A DNA stretch of 64,000 bases from Flavobacteriales bacterium (GTDB taxonomy: Bacteria; Bacteroidota; Bacteroidia; Flavobacteriales_G; Salibacteraceae), in NCBI GenBank assembly GCA_013204105.1, contig JABMOM010000003.1:1-64000 (forward strand), read 5' to 3'. Below the pieces are notes generated by a model that had not been told where the DNA came from, made no database searches, and saw nothing but the letters and a program-made list of their open reading frames with translations. Shown piece after piece: positions 1 through 8,700 of this stretch (position 1 is the stretch's first letter; each line of letters starts with the position of its first letter). The position numbers were made by a program, and so were the translations under genes.

Positions 1-49
1 CGACACATGGATTTTCAGTCCATTGCTCTACCAACTGAGCTACCGCACC
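1..49 (-). tRNA. tRNA-Phe (GAA), partial, 3' part outside the window
   Basis: Read on the minus strand from 49 down, the sequence starts with a seven-base acceptor strand GGTGCGG, then TA, a D-arm with GCTC...GAGC around AGTTGGTA, and an anticodon arm whose loop CTGAAAA carries GAA, which reads Phe codons. The variable loop is just entered at the window edge. The T-arm and the 3' acceptor strand lie outside. A promoter-like pair of elements lies upstream at 95-123. The amino acid assignment rests on the anticodon only. Confidence 0.93.
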
Positions 50-94
50 GTCGCTACTCTATTTCTCGTAGCTTCGTTCCTAAGAACAGGGCGG

Positions 95-123
95 CAAAAG
101 TAGGAATTAATCAAAATCAGCAA
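95..123 (-). promoter_or_regulatory. Promoter of the tRNA-Phe gene
   Basis: On the minus strand, TACTTTTG (95-102) is an exact match to the Bacteroidota -7 element TAnnTTTG. A TTG (121-123) lies 18 nt upstream in the -33 position. The predicted start is about 40 nt before the tRNA 5' end. The coaX gene lies divergently on the other side. Confidence 0.6.
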
Positions 124-140
124 CTTTTTTATCTGACAAT

Positions 141-872
141 TTGAACCTGGTCATCGACATAGGAAATACGCGCGCCAAATTGGGTCTTTTTGAGCAAGGC
201 AAATTGCTCGAAAATCAGGTCACTTCGACCGCGCAACTCATCGATGCAATCAAGGCTGTATTACGTGAAAATGCCATCTCCAATATTGGCATTGCAAGCG
301 TTGGGGCTTCACCTGACGATTGGCGAGCCCAGCTAGCAAACGAGGTCCGAGTGCTGCAAATAGATCAGCTTACGCCAGCACCTATAAAGACCACATACAA
401 CACTCCTGAAACGTTAGGAATAGACCGACTTTGTGGAGCTGTTGGAGCTTATCATCTATTTCCCAAACACAATATTCTAGTGATCGACATGGGCACTTGC
501 ATCACTTATGACTTGGTTGAGCTCGGAGGAATTCACATAGGTGGGGGTATCTCGCCAGGGTATAAGATGCGCTTGGATGCAATGCATCACTTCACCGCGC
601 GTTTGCCTCAGGTGAACCCACCCCAAATTGCTCCCTCCATTGGTGTCGACACAAACACCTCCATGGCCTTCGGTAGCTTCTTTGGAATTGTCGCTGAAAT
701 CAACGGATGGATCGATAAATTCAACGCTGAATATGCAAATCTTAAGGTAATTTTAACAGGCGGTGACGCTTCCTCCTTTGAGCAACGCATTGAAAATCCC
801 ATTTTTGCAGCCCCAAATTTGGTTTTGGAGGGAATCCATTCGATTCTCAAATACAACACTCAACCTGAATGA
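141..872 (+). CDS. coaX: Type III pantothenate kinase
   Basis: This enzyme phosphorylates pantothenate, the first step of coenzyme A synthesis, in the cytoplasm. The 243-residue protein has the acetate/sugar-kinase/Hsp70 phosphate-binding motif DIGNT at residues 6-10. It also has the family motifs GIDRLCGA (93-100), DMGTC (116-120) and GGGISPG (134-140). Length is normal for CoaX. The start is TTG: the phosphate-binding motif begins at residue 6 and no ATG lies in frame just upstream. It overlaps the next gene by 4 bp (ATGA), so the two are probably cotranscribed and translationally coupled. No clear promoter was found in the short gap to the divergent tRNA gene. Confidence 0.95.
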   Translation: MNLVIDIGNTRAKLGLFEQGKLLENQVTSTAQLIDAIKAVLRENAISNIGIASVGASPDDWRAQLANEVRVLQIDQLTPAPIKTTYNTPETLGIDRLCGAVGAYHLFPKHNILVIDMGTCITYDLVELGGIHIGGGISPGYKMRLDAMHHFTARLPQVNPPQIAPSIGVDTNTSMAFGSFFGIVAEINGWIDKFNAEYANLKVILTGGDASSFEQRIENPIFAAPNLVLEGIHSILKYNTQPE

Positions 873-2206
873 TTCGAGCGATCCTTGCGATTTGTAGTTT
901 ATTCCTTGCAGCGATTTCCATCGCCCAAACGAATACCCTTTCCCCCTACTCGATCTATGGTATTGGGGACACCCCTTACAGTCCCCTCACGGCACAAGCC
1001 GGGATGGCACACACCAATTTGGCAATCCTAAGCACTTACAATATCAACCTGACCAACCCTGCGAATGTGGCTTTCGTCTCCCGTCCCACGTTCAACTTTG
1101 ACTTCAGGAATGAACTCCTCTCATTGAGTTCCAATGGCGCGACCCAGACCAACAACTTGTTCTCCATTGAGAATTTCTCATTCGCTTTTCCACTTATAAA
1201 CAACCCGAAACGGAAGCGTCGAGCTGCTTTCGGATTTGGTCTCAAGCCTTATTCTCGTCAAGGCTACGATGTTGTCGCTTATGAACAGCATCCAGAATTT
1301 GGTGTGGTCGAATATCGTTTTGTCGGAGAAGGAGGAATCAACAGCGCCTTTTTTGGTGCCGGATTTGATCTCTTGGCCGATTCTGGTCGCGTAAATACAT
1401 TGACCATTGGTGCCGTCGGTTCCTATGTGTTCGGGTCCATCTTTCGCAACCGCATGACCTTGGTCGATTCTTCCTCGATTCTTGCCGGATCTAATCTCTA
1501 CCGAGAAGAGCAAAATGAAATCAGCGCTGGAGATATGCGGGCGGGCATTCTATATACGCGCAGATTAGACTTTCAGAAAAATGATGGAACGAAGGCCAAT
1601 GGAAGCTTTTCAGTCGGCGGATATTTTCAACCATCCTTCGCGCTCAACACGAACTCACAGTCTTTTGCCTTCACCTTTGACGGCAACGCCGACGCACCGC
1701 ACCTGATCGACACCTTGGATTACGGTCGTTCTACAAATCCAACCATCGCACCGGCGAGTTTTGGTATCGGTATTGGCATGACGTACGATAACAGAATCAA
1801 TGCAGGTATTGATGTCACCACAACACAATGGTCAGCCTTAGAGATCGACGGTGTTAATGCAGGCTTGAACGACGATCTCCGGTTTTCTGGAGGTATCGAA
1901 TACACCCCTGACCCCACCTCGTATAAACAAATGAGCAAGATCATCCGTTACCGTGCGGGGCTGAGTTACGAGCAGACCAGGCTGAACGTGAATGGAATTC
2001 AACCCTCTCGCATTGGAATATCTGGAGGACTTGGCATTCCGGTAATCGCATCTCGGTCCAGCAGCATGCTGAACATTGGCATCGAATATGCAAGAAGAGG
2101 TAGCGGCGGTTTACCCGTAACTGAGAATTATTTGAATTTTCACATTGGACTAACGATAACACCGAACCAATTTGACCGTTGGTTCGCGAAACGCAAATAC
2201 GACTGA
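869..2206 (+). CDS. Outer-membrane beta-barrel protein of unknown function
   Basis: The 445-residue protein begins with a signal peptide (about residues 1-19, ending SIAQ). The mature start contains SPYSIYGIGD, close to the SPYSRYGIGD motif that opens a family of Bacteroidota outer-membrane proteins. The rest alternates short amphipathic strands with Gly- and Asn-rich turns and ends in a barrel-like strand, so an outer-membrane barrel of the OMPP1/FadL type is plausible. No substrate can be named. It is coupled to coaX by a 4-bp overlap and is followed 16 nt later by a TPR protein. Function is inferred only from fold signals. Confidence 0.75.
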   Translation: MIRAILAICSLFLAAISIAQTNTLSPYSIYGIGDTPYSPLTAQAGMAHTNLAILSTYNINLTNPANVAFVSRPTFNFDFRNELLSLSSNGATQTNNLFSIENFSFAFPLINNPKRKRRAAFGFGLKPYSRQGYDVVAYEQHPEFGVVEYRFVGEGGINSAFFGAGFDLLADSGRVNTLTIGAVGSYVFGSIFRNRMTLVDSSSILAGSNLYREEQNEISAGDMRAGILYTRRLDFQKNDGTKANGSFSVGGYFQPSFALNTNSQSFAFTFDGNADAPHLIDTLDYGRSTNPTIAPASFGIGIGMTYDNRINAGIDVTTTQWSALEIDGVNAGLNDDLRFSGGIEYTPDPTSYKQMSKIIRYRAGLSYEQTRLNVNGIQPSRIGISGGLGIPVIASRSSSMLNIGIEYARRGSGGLPVTENYLNFHIGLTITPNQFDRWFAKRKYD

Positions 2207-2222
2207 TATTAAATAGCGCGAT

Positions 2223-3554
2223 ATGAAACGAATTGTGATGAGTTTGGTAGCCATGGTTTTTTTGGGTCAATTGGCAAACGCCCAGATCCGAACCTACACT
2301 GCCAACGAGGAGGATAGCGTGAGCTGTATACAGAATTTATCGCTGTACATTGAATATTTTAAGCAAGATAATTTCACGGACGCCCTACCTGGCTGGAGAA
2401 AGGCCACATCGATATGTCCAAAGGCAACGGAATCGCTTTGGATCAATGGAATAAAGCTTTTCCAGGGATTAGCCGAAGAGGAATCCGATCCAGTTCTCAA
2501 GGAGAAATTGTTGGATACTCTTTTTTGGATCTATGACCAACGCATTGAACACTTTGGCCGATCTGCCGGAAAAGAGGGTTACATACTAGGCCGAAAGGGA
2601 TCTGATATGATCAAGTATCGTTCAAACGATCCAAAAGCTGCTTTTGACGTGCTTCAGAAGAGCCTCGAGTTACAAAAGAACGACATGGAAGCTGGCGCAA
2701 GTATCTACTTGTACAAGGCCGCTTACGACATGTACAGAGCGAAATTGACCGAAAAGGAAATGCTGTTTGACCTCTACGATCAGCTCGGCAGCGCGGTGGA
2801 CTTCAACATTGCCAATCAGACGGATGCTCGCATGAAATCTGCCTTTGAAACCGCTCTTGCCAACATAGATAAAATGGTAGGGTCTGTTGCCAATTGCGAA
2901 GAACTCATCGCCATCTTCGGTGCACAGTACGAAGCGAACCCGAATGACATTGACTTGCTGCACAAAATCGTAAAGCTTCTCGGAAAGCAAGAGTGTGATG
3001 ACTCTGATCTTTACCAGAACGCGGCGGTTGGTATACACGAAGCCAACCCTACTCCCGAGTCGGCCTATGACATTGCGATGAGTTTTTACAAGAAGAAGAA
3101 CTACAGCAAAGCGTTTGCTTTCTACAAAGAGGCCGTTGCTGGCAGTCAGGACAACGACTTGCTCTTCAAATCGTACAAATACGGGGCGAACTGCTTGTTG
3201 CAACTCGGACAAGCCCAATCTGCCAAGGGCTATGCCCTGAAGATGTTAAACATTGATCCCAATTCAGGGGACGCCTACATGCTCATAGGCCAAGCTTATG
3301 TTCAGGGAAGGAAAGAATGCGGAAGCAATGAGTGTGAGGGACGCGCAGCCTATTGGGCGGCCGTAGACAAGTTCGCCAAAGCAAAAAGTGTTGACCCCTC
3401 TGTGGCAGACGAAGCGCAGAAATTGATTAATTCATATTCCGCACAATTCCCTAAAAAAGAAGATTGCTTCTTTCATGGCATCAATGAAGGAACGACGTAT
3501 ACTTTTGATTGCTGGATCGGTGAGACGACAACGGTCCGCACACGAGACAATTGA
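2223..3554 (+). CDS. Secreted TPR-repeat protein
   Basis: The 443-residue protein has a signal peptide (residues 1-20, ending ANAQ). It consists mostly of helical pairs typical of tetratricopeptide repeats. The clearest repeats are around residues 280-315 (AYDIAMSFYKKKNYSKAFAF) and 320-365. Several Cys residues (in NCEEL, QECDD, KECGSNEC and DCWIG contexts) could form periplasmic disulfides. It is probably a periplasmic scaffold. It sits between a barrel protein and an LptC-like lipoprotein, which suggests an envelope-assembly role, but no specific function is recognised. Confidence 0.8.
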   Translation: MKRIVMSLVAMVFLGQLANAQIRTYTANEEDSVSCIQNLSLYIEYFKQDNFTDALPGWRKATSICPKATESLWINGIKLFQGLAEEESDPVLKEKLLDTLFWIYDQRIEHFGRSAGKEGYILGRKGSDMIKYRSNDPKAAFDVLQKSLELQKNDMEAGASIYLYKAAYDMYRAKLTEKEMLFDLYDQLGSAVDFNIANQTDARMKSAFETALANIDKMVGSVANCEELIAIFGAQYEANPNDIDLLHKIVKLLGKQECDDSDLYQNAAVGIHEANPTPESAYDIAMSFYKKKNYSKAFAFYKEAVAGSQDNDLLFKSYKYGANCLLQLGQAQSAKGYALKMLNIDPNSGDAYMLIGQAYVQGRKECGSNECEGRAAYWAAVDKFAKAKSVDPSVADEAQKLINSYSAQFPKKEDCFFHGINEGTTYTFDCWIGETTTVRTRDN

Positions 3555-3555
3555 T

Positions 3556-4149
3556 TTGAACGCCTTTACATCATATAGAATTCTCATCCCGGTCATGCTT
3601 TTGGCCGGGATGTTTGTTTCTGGATGTGTCACTGATTTGGATGAAGTAGAACGCGTCACGAGTTACGGTACGCTCCCGTTGCAGACCATCCGGGATTCGC
3701 GCATTACTTACACAGACTCGGGCAGAACGAGTTTTGTAATAGAAGCGGGGAAGATCGAGCGCTATCCAAACCAAGAAAGGCCCTGGGATGATTTTTCAGA
3801 AGGCATCAAAGTAATCTCCTACAACTATTTCGGTGAAATAGAATCGGAGCTGACGGCAGAGCGGGCGACCAACTATACCGAAGAAAACATCATGATCGCA
3901 AAAGACAGCGTCATCCTCAAAAATAAGGAGGGCAAAATGCTGAATACAGAGGAGCTCACTTGGAACGAAAAGGATGGGAAGATCTACACGGACAAATTCG
4001 TAAAGATTACCACCTTAACAGAGATCCTCTACGGAGATGGGCTGGAAGCAGAGGAGGACTTTTCTTCTTACGAGATCAAGAACATCAAAGGGCGTATCAC
4101 CATCGATACCGAGGAAGATTCGACGTATACTGAAACACCAAAAGAATAA
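3556..4149 (+). CDS. lptC: LPS export protein LptC-like lipoprotein
   Basis: LptC is the periplasmic bridge that passes lipopolysaccharide from the LptBFG transporter to LptA. The 197-residue product has a lipoprotein signal with lipobox VSGC. The following beta-rich region (RITYTDSG, EGIKVISYNYFGEIESELTAERA, EELTWNEKDGKIYTDKFVKI) is typical of the LptC/LptA jelly roll. The TTG at 3556 is chosen because it falls one base after the upstream stop codon and gives a normal n-region; ATG at 3595 would leave only a very short signal. An upstream in-frame ATG (3475) would run deep into the TPR gene. A strong inverted repeat covers the signal-peptide codons (3585-3612). Confidence 0.82.
   Translation: MNAFTSYRILIPVMLLAGMFVSGCVTDLDEVERVTSYGTLPLQTIRDSRITYTDSGRTSFVIEAGKIERYPNQERPWDDFSEGIKVISYNYFGEIESELTAERATNYTEENIMIAKDSVILKNKEGKMLNTEELTWNEKDGKIYTDKFVKITTLTEILYGDGLEAEEDFSSYEIKNIKGRITIDTEEDSTYTETPKE
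3585..3620 (+). terminator. Terminator-like hairpin inside the start of lptC
   Basis: CATCCCGG (3585-3592) and CCGGGATG (3605-3612) form a perfect 8-bp GC-rich stem with a 12-nt loop, followed by TTTGTTT. It lies 31 nt after the TPR stop codon but within the signal-peptide codons of the LptC-like gene. It could attenuate the operon or restrict translation. It could also be a chance structure. Confidence 0.4.
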
Positions 4150-4154
4150 CCTGC

Positions 4155-4358
4155 ATGCAAAAGTACAATGTCATCATGGAAAGGTTTTGGCTGGTCGTCG
4201 CGATCGGCACCTTCATCTTTGCCGTTTACCAACTGGGTAAATTCGGTCTGGAGAGTGCTGGCATTTCATTCATCATGGCCATGGTGGCCGGTTCTCTTTT
4301 CTATCTTCGTTATTATATGAGAAAGAGACATGAGCGCGAACAAGACAAGGATTCCTAA
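4155..4358 (+). CDS. Small two-helix membrane protein
   Basis: This 67-residue protein has two predicted membrane helices, about residues 10-28 (FWLVVAIGTFIFAVYQLG) and 35-53 (GISFIMAMVAGSLFYLRYY), and a very charged C-terminus (RKRHEREQDKDS). It starts 5 nt after the LptC-like stop and is followed 23 nt later by the CorC-like gene. Position and size suggest an accessory inner-membrane component of this operon. No function is recognised. Confidence 0.75.
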   Translation: MQKYNVIMERFWLVVAIGTFIFAVYQLGKFGLESAGISFIMAMVAGSLFYLRYYMRKRHEREQDKDS

Positions 4359-4381
4359 GCGCTGACCTCTAGACCACACCT

Positions 4382-5680
4382 ATGGACGACTCGTCTTTTT
4401 TATTGATTCTCACTTCCCTCCTGGCTTCTTTGGTGCTGTCTGCCTTTTTCAGTGGAATGGAGATTGCGTTTGTTTCATCCAATAAGCTGAAGATTGAACT
4501 CGATAAAAAGCTCGGTTTATTCCCTGCCAAGGTTTACAGCTATTTCCTGCACCATCAATCCAAGTTCATCTCTACCCTCTTATTGGGCAACAACATCGCC
4601 CTGGTGGTCTACGGTATTTTCATGGCCAAGGTCTTAGAAAACCCAATCCGCCTATCGCTCTCCCTTATTCCCGAAGGGACCACACTTGAGGCTCTTGTCC
4701 TTTTATCACAGACCATCGTATCTACGTTGATCATTCTCATTTTTGCGGAGTTCCTCCCGAAGGTGCTGTTCCGCATCAATCCCAATCGTAAGCTGGAGGT
4801 GTTCTTAGTTCCCGTAATCTTGATTTGCGCACCCCTCTTCGGAGCGGTATGGTTGGTCTTTATTCTGGCTTCTTATGTCATGAAACTCTTCTCGGTGAAC
4901 TTTGAAGAAAGTGAATATTCATTCGGCCGCGTAGACCTTGATCATTACGTCAAGGAAGCAGCAAGCGCTGGAAACGAAGAGTCTGAGATGGAAAATGAGT
5001 TGCAGATTTTCCAGAACGCATTGGATTTTTCCAACATCAAAGCGCGCGAATGCATGGTTCCGCGAAACGAAATTGAGGCCCTTTCTTTCGACGATACCGT
5101 CGAAGCCTTACGAAAGAAATTTGTGGAAACGGGTCTATCCAAGATATTGATCTACAAGGATACCATTGATAACGTGATCGGTTACGTTCATTCATTCGAA
5201 CTGTTTAACAGACCAGAAGCCATCAAGAACGTGTTGCGTCCGTTGGCCATCATCCCGGAGACTACAACGGCTGACAAAGTCCTCAAAACCCTCATCGAAC
5301 AAAAAAAGCACGTTGCACTGGTCGTTGATGAGTACGGAGGAACGTCTGGCATGCTCACCTTGGAGGATATTGTAGAAGAGATCTTCGGAGAGATCGAAGA
5401 TGAGCACGACTCTGAAGCCTTGAAGGAAGAAAAATTGGGTGACGGGAGCTTTGTCTTCAGTGCTCGCTTGGAAATCGACTACATCAACGAGGAATACGAT
5501 CTCAACCTCCCTGAAGATGATGATTATGAGACACTTGCAGGGTTAATCATCCACGAGCACGAGGACCTTCCAAAGGTCGGTGAGACCATCGAAATCAGCG
5601 ATTACGTCATCGAGATCACCCAAGTTAGTGAGAACAAGATCGAGGAAGTACATGTACGTCCCTCAGAAAGTGGAATTTAG
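4382..5680 (+). CDS. CNNM/CBS-pair transporter-associated protein (CorC/HlyC type)
   Basis: The 432-residue protein has an N-terminal CNNM-type membrane domain (about 1-150, with four hydrophobic stretches, the first with SAFFSGMEIAF), a CBS pair (about 200-330, with ECMVPRNEIEAL and VVDEYGGTSGMLTLEDIVEE) and a C-terminal CorC_HlyC domain (about 345-425). Members of this family take part in divalent cation (Mg/Co) homeostasis. Gliding protein GldE belongs to the same superfamily, but nothing here shows which role applies. It lies between small envelope genes and a PpiD-like foldase. Confidence 0.9.
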   Translation: MDDSSFLLILTSLLASLVLSAFFSGMEIAFVSSNKLKIELDKKLGLFPAKVYSYFLHHQSKFISTLLLGNNIALVVYGIFMAKVLENPIRLSLSLIPEGTTLEALVLLSQTIVSTLIILIFAEFLPKVLFRINPNRKLEVFLVPVILICAPLFGAVWLVFILASYVMKLFSVNFEESEYSFGRVDLDHYVKEAASAGNEESEMENELQIFQNALDFSNIKARECMVPRNEIEALSFDDTVEALRKKFVETGLSKILIYKDTIDNVIGYVHSFELFNRPEAIKNVLRPLAIIPETTTADKVLKTLIEQKKHVALVVDEYGGTSGMLTLEDIVEEIFGEIEDEHDSEALKEEKLGDGSFVFSARLEIDYINEEYDLNLPEDDDYETLAGLIIHEHEDLPKVGETIEISDYVIEITQVSENKIEEVHVRPSESGI

Positions 5681-5704
5681 GGAGTATAATTTCATTTCAA
5701 GCTG

Positions 5705-5712
5705 TATTTTCG
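5705..5712 (+). promoter_or_regulatory. Possible -7 element for the PpiD-like gene
   Basis: TATTTTCG differs from the Bacteroidota -7 consensus TAnnTTTG by one base. It lies 27 nt before the ATG at 5740, in the only sizeable gap of this gene run. No convincing -33 element was found. Confidence 0.4.
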
Positions 5713-5739
5713 CGACCCATTTGTAAAAGCTAGAATTTC

Positions 5740-7866
5740 ATGGCAGCTATTGGAACTATTAGAAAGCAATCAGGATTATTGATCGTACTGATCGGTATGG
5801 CGATGTTGCTATTCCTTCTTGGAGATCTGTTCAGCGGAGGACCAAACATCTTCACCCAACAAGAACAGGTGATCGGCACGATCGCTGGTCAGGAGATATC
5901 CATGCAGGATTATGAAGTGCAAGTTCAAGAAGCAATCGAGGCTCAATTTGGAGTTGAGGGCGCTACAGAGCAAGACAAGCAATCCATTCGCGAACGTATC
6001 TGGGAAGGTATGGTGCGAGAGCGTGTATTGGAGACGCAGCTTGATCAACTTGGTATGTCCGTTTCAGCGGATGAGATTTTGGATCAGGTACGCAACACGA
6101 AGCCGGGTAGCGTACTCTATCAATACTTCACAGATCAACAAACCGGTCAGATCATTGAGCAATTCCGTGATCCCAAGACCGGAGGTTTGAATTCGGAGCG
6201 TGTGCTCCAGGCGATTAACAACTTACTCAACAGTGAGAACTCGAGGGACTGGCTTCCGATAGAGCGTGCTATTCAGCAGGACATCGCAACCAATAAGTAC
6301 ACCGAATTGCTCAGCAAAGGCATGCTTGCATCCAGCATCGAGGCACGACAAATCTCGAAAGAGAAGACGGGCCAAGCGACATTCTCTTATGTCTTGAAGG
6401 AATTTGCTCCGATGAATGGAGAGGAGTATGAACCGAGCGATGAAGATCTCAAGGCCTACTATGAAAAGCACAAGCATGAAGATCGTTTCAAGGTTGAGGA
6501 TGAAATCCGCTCCCTGAAGATCGCTGTATTGGATGTGATCCCAACACCAGAAGATATTTTGGCGATTGAAGCCGAGCTCAAAGAGCTACGCCCCGAGTTT
6601 GAAGCAGATTCCAACGATACTGCCTTTGTAGCTGAAAACGCTGAAGGGCTCACACGCCAGATGATTCGCTACAGATCATTGAACGACCTCAATCCAGCGC
6701 TTAGCGATACGTTGCCGAAAGCTGCAATCGGAGCCGTGTTCGGTCCTGTTAACGAGGGTGGAAGACTCAACCTTCACAAATTAATCGGCATTAAGAACAC
6801 ACCGGATTCTGTGCGTGCAAGTCACATTTTGATTTCCGTTTCCAACGGAGACACCACACAAATTAGTAAGGCCAATGCCTTATTGGATTCACTTCGCACT
6901 GTTGCTGAATCTCAAGGAAATTTTGACGCCCTGGCTACCGAGTTTTCTGAAGACCCCGGTTCCGCGGTGAAAGGAGGAGACTTAGATTGGTTTACACGAG
7001 GTAGGATGGTAGCTCCATTTGAAAAGGCTAGTTTCTCAGGAAAGATTGGTGACATGGTCATCGTTGAATCTCAGTTTGGTGTGCACTTGATCCATATCAC
7101 GGATCAAACAAGTTACAAGCCACAGTATCTCCTTGCAACCGTCGATCGCATCATTGAGCCATCCAAGGAGACCTCAGATGAAATGTACAATCAGGCAAGT
7201 CGCTTCAGCATCGAGCACAAAACACTCGAAACGTTCGAATCACCAACTGGAGACATCCGCATTGAGCCGGTCGAAGGTCTTCGCGTGGTTGACGAGAATG
7301 TTGGCCCTATCAACAATGCACGAGACATCGTACGCTGGGCTTTTGAAGCTGAGGTTGGTGACGTTTCTGCTCCTTTTGAGAACGAACGTTTCTTTATTGT
7401 TGCCATTTTAGTGGGGGTTTCAGAAGCTGGAATCATGTCGTTTGATGATGCAAAACGACTTATCTACGCAGAAGCTGCTAACGAGCGAAAGGCCAGGATG
7501 ATCATGGAGGAGATGGGTGATTACTCCACGTTGGAGCAAGCTGCTAATGCGCTCGGTGCCGATGTGAAAACCGCTAATAACGTCACCTTCGCTCAAGGCT
7601 CACTTCCTGGTGGTCTTGGACGCGAGATGAAAGTATTGGGGTATGCATTCAGCCTACCAGAAGGACAGGTATCGAAACCAATCCATGGCACTCGTGGGGT
7701 ATTTGTGATTGAAGTGAAGACACGCACGAATCCAGACGCAGAAGCCGATCTCAGCAACATCAAGCGAACCGAATCTGGCAATATGGCCTCTCGAGTCAAT
7801 TCTCAGGTATACAATGCCCTGAAGAAAGACGCAGGGGTCAAAGACCAGCGCGCTAAGTACTATTAA
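5740..7866 (+). CDS. Membrane-anchored peptidyl-prolyl isomerase, PpiD/SurA type
   Basis: This 708-residue periplasmic foldase has one N-terminal membrane anchor (about residues 13-33, LLIVLIGMAMLLFLLG), a SurA/PpiD-type N-terminal chaperone region (about 45-240) and a parvulin rotamase domain (about 355-450, with VRASHILISV, SEDPGSAVKGGDLDWF and FGVHLIHI). A second, degenerate parvulin-like segment may follow (about 480-580). Proteins of this design help newly translocated outer-membrane proteins fold. It closes the envelope-biogenesis run and converges on the hydrolase gene. Confidence 0.9.
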   Translation: MAAIGTIRKQSGLLIVLIGMAMLLFLLGDLFSGGPNIFTQQEQVIGTIAGQEISMQDYEVQVQEAIEAQFGVEGATEQDKQSIRERIWEGMVRERVLETQLDQLGMSVSADEILDQVRNTKPGSVLYQYFTDQQTGQIIEQFRDPKTGGLNSERVLQAINNLLNSENSRDWLPIERAIQQDIATNKYTELLSKGMLASSIEARQISKEKTGQATFSYVLKEFAPMNGEEYEPSDEDLKAYYEKHKHEDRFKVEDEIRSLKIAVLDVIPTPEDILAIEAELKELRPEFEADSNDTAFVAENAEGLTRQMIRYRSLNDLNPALSDTLPKAAIGAVFGPVNEGGRLNLHKLIGIKNTPDSVRASHILISVSNGDTTQISKANALLDSLRTVAESQGNFDALATEFSEDPGSAVKGGDLDWFTRGRMVAPFEKASFSGKIGDMVIVESQFGVHLIHITDQTSYKPQYLLATVDRIIEPSKETSDEMYNQASRFSIEHKTLETFESPTGDIRIEPVEGLRVVDENVGPINNARDIVRWAFEAEVGDVSAPFENERFFIVAILVGVSEAGIMSFDDAKRLIYAEAANERKARMIMEEMGDYSTLEQAANALGADVKTANNVTFAQGSLPGGLGREMKVLGYAFSLPEGQVSKPIHGTRGVFVIEVKTRTNPDAEADLSNIKRTESGNMASRVNSQVYNALKKDAGVKDQRAKYY

Positions 7867-7935
7867 GCCTACCACCATGGCGCGTAGGGAAGGTTTTCCA
7901 TCAAGGGTTGAATCCGATTTTCAGTAAACGAATCA

Positions 7936-8700
7936 CTAGGCTTTTGCCAAAAAATCCTCGACTGCTGCAACGAACTCGATCGGTTTTTCTGCATGCAGCC
8001 AATGTCCGGCATCTTCAATCGTAACTAAGAAGGCTTGAGGGAAAAGGACTTTTATATCTGGCCAATCCTCGTCCAAGATATAGTCGGATCGCCCTCCCCT
8101 TAGAAACAAGGTTTCGCCTTCAAAATCCATCTCCTCGGTAGCCTCGCCCACCTGCTCGATGTTGGATTCGAGTCCCTCTAGGTTGAAACGCCATGCGAAT
8201 GAATACCGATCTCGGTGGTAAAGGCTCTTCATTAGGAATTGCCGCACTCCAGGTTCCGCAATGTGAGGCATCATATATGCTTCTGCATCCGTGCGCTTCT
8301 CGAGGCGGTCCAATGCGACTGCACGGAGGCCATCAAAGATTTTTTGGTGGTGTACCGGATAGTATTTGGGCCCAATATCGGCTACAATCAATTTTCCCAG
8401 GCGATGCGGAAACCCCTGTGCCAAGGCCATCGCCACCTTTCCACCCATTGAGTGGCCCAGAACATGTGCGGCCTCGAGGCCGAGGTCATCCATTAGCTGA
8501 AGCACATCATCAACCATGCTGTGGTAGTTGTGCTCGTCGCTGTGTGGAGAATGACCGTGATTTCTGAGGTCCACGATGATCACATCGTACTTATCTGCGA
8601 GCATCTTCCCTGGACTTTGCCAGTTGTCCAACATTCCCAAAAGACCGTGCAATACGATCAACGGTTCGCCTTCGCCGAATCGCTTAAAGTTTAGTTTCAT
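7936..8700 (-). CDS. Alpha/beta-fold hydrolase
   Basis: The 254-residue protein has the full alpha/beta hydrolase layout. The HGLLG oxyanion-hole motif is at residues 18-22 and the nucleophile elbow GHSMGG at 82-87 (Ser84). A late Asp and the catalytic His are in DAGHWLHAE near residue 233. It resembles the YbfF-like esterase group, whose natural substrate is poorly defined. Its start overlaps the pdxJ stop by 4 bp, so it is probably translated from the pdxJ message. Confidence 0.88.
   Translation of the reverse strand: MKLNFKRFGEGEPLIVLHGLLGMLDNWQSPGKMLADKYDVIIVDLRNHGHSPHSDEHNYHSMVDDVLQLMDDLGLEAAHVLGHSMGGKVAMALAQGFPHRLGKLIVADIGPKYYPVHHQKIFDGLRAVALDRLEKRTDAEAYMMPHIAEPGVRQFLMKSLYHRDRYSFAWRFNLEGLESNIEQVGEATEEMDFEGETLFLRGGRSDYILDEDWPDIKVLFPQAFLVTIEDAGHWLHAEKPIEFVAAVEDFLAKA

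Noticed and set aside
2670-3218. Open frame of 182 codons antisense to the TPR gene
   Set aside because: Overlaps a clear TPR gene in the opposite frame and has no recognisable domain.
7865-7943. Inverted repeat AAGCCTA/TAGGCTT spanning two convergent stop codons
   Set aside because: The arms are 65 nt apart, the stem is only 7 bp and no T-tract follows. It is probably chance.
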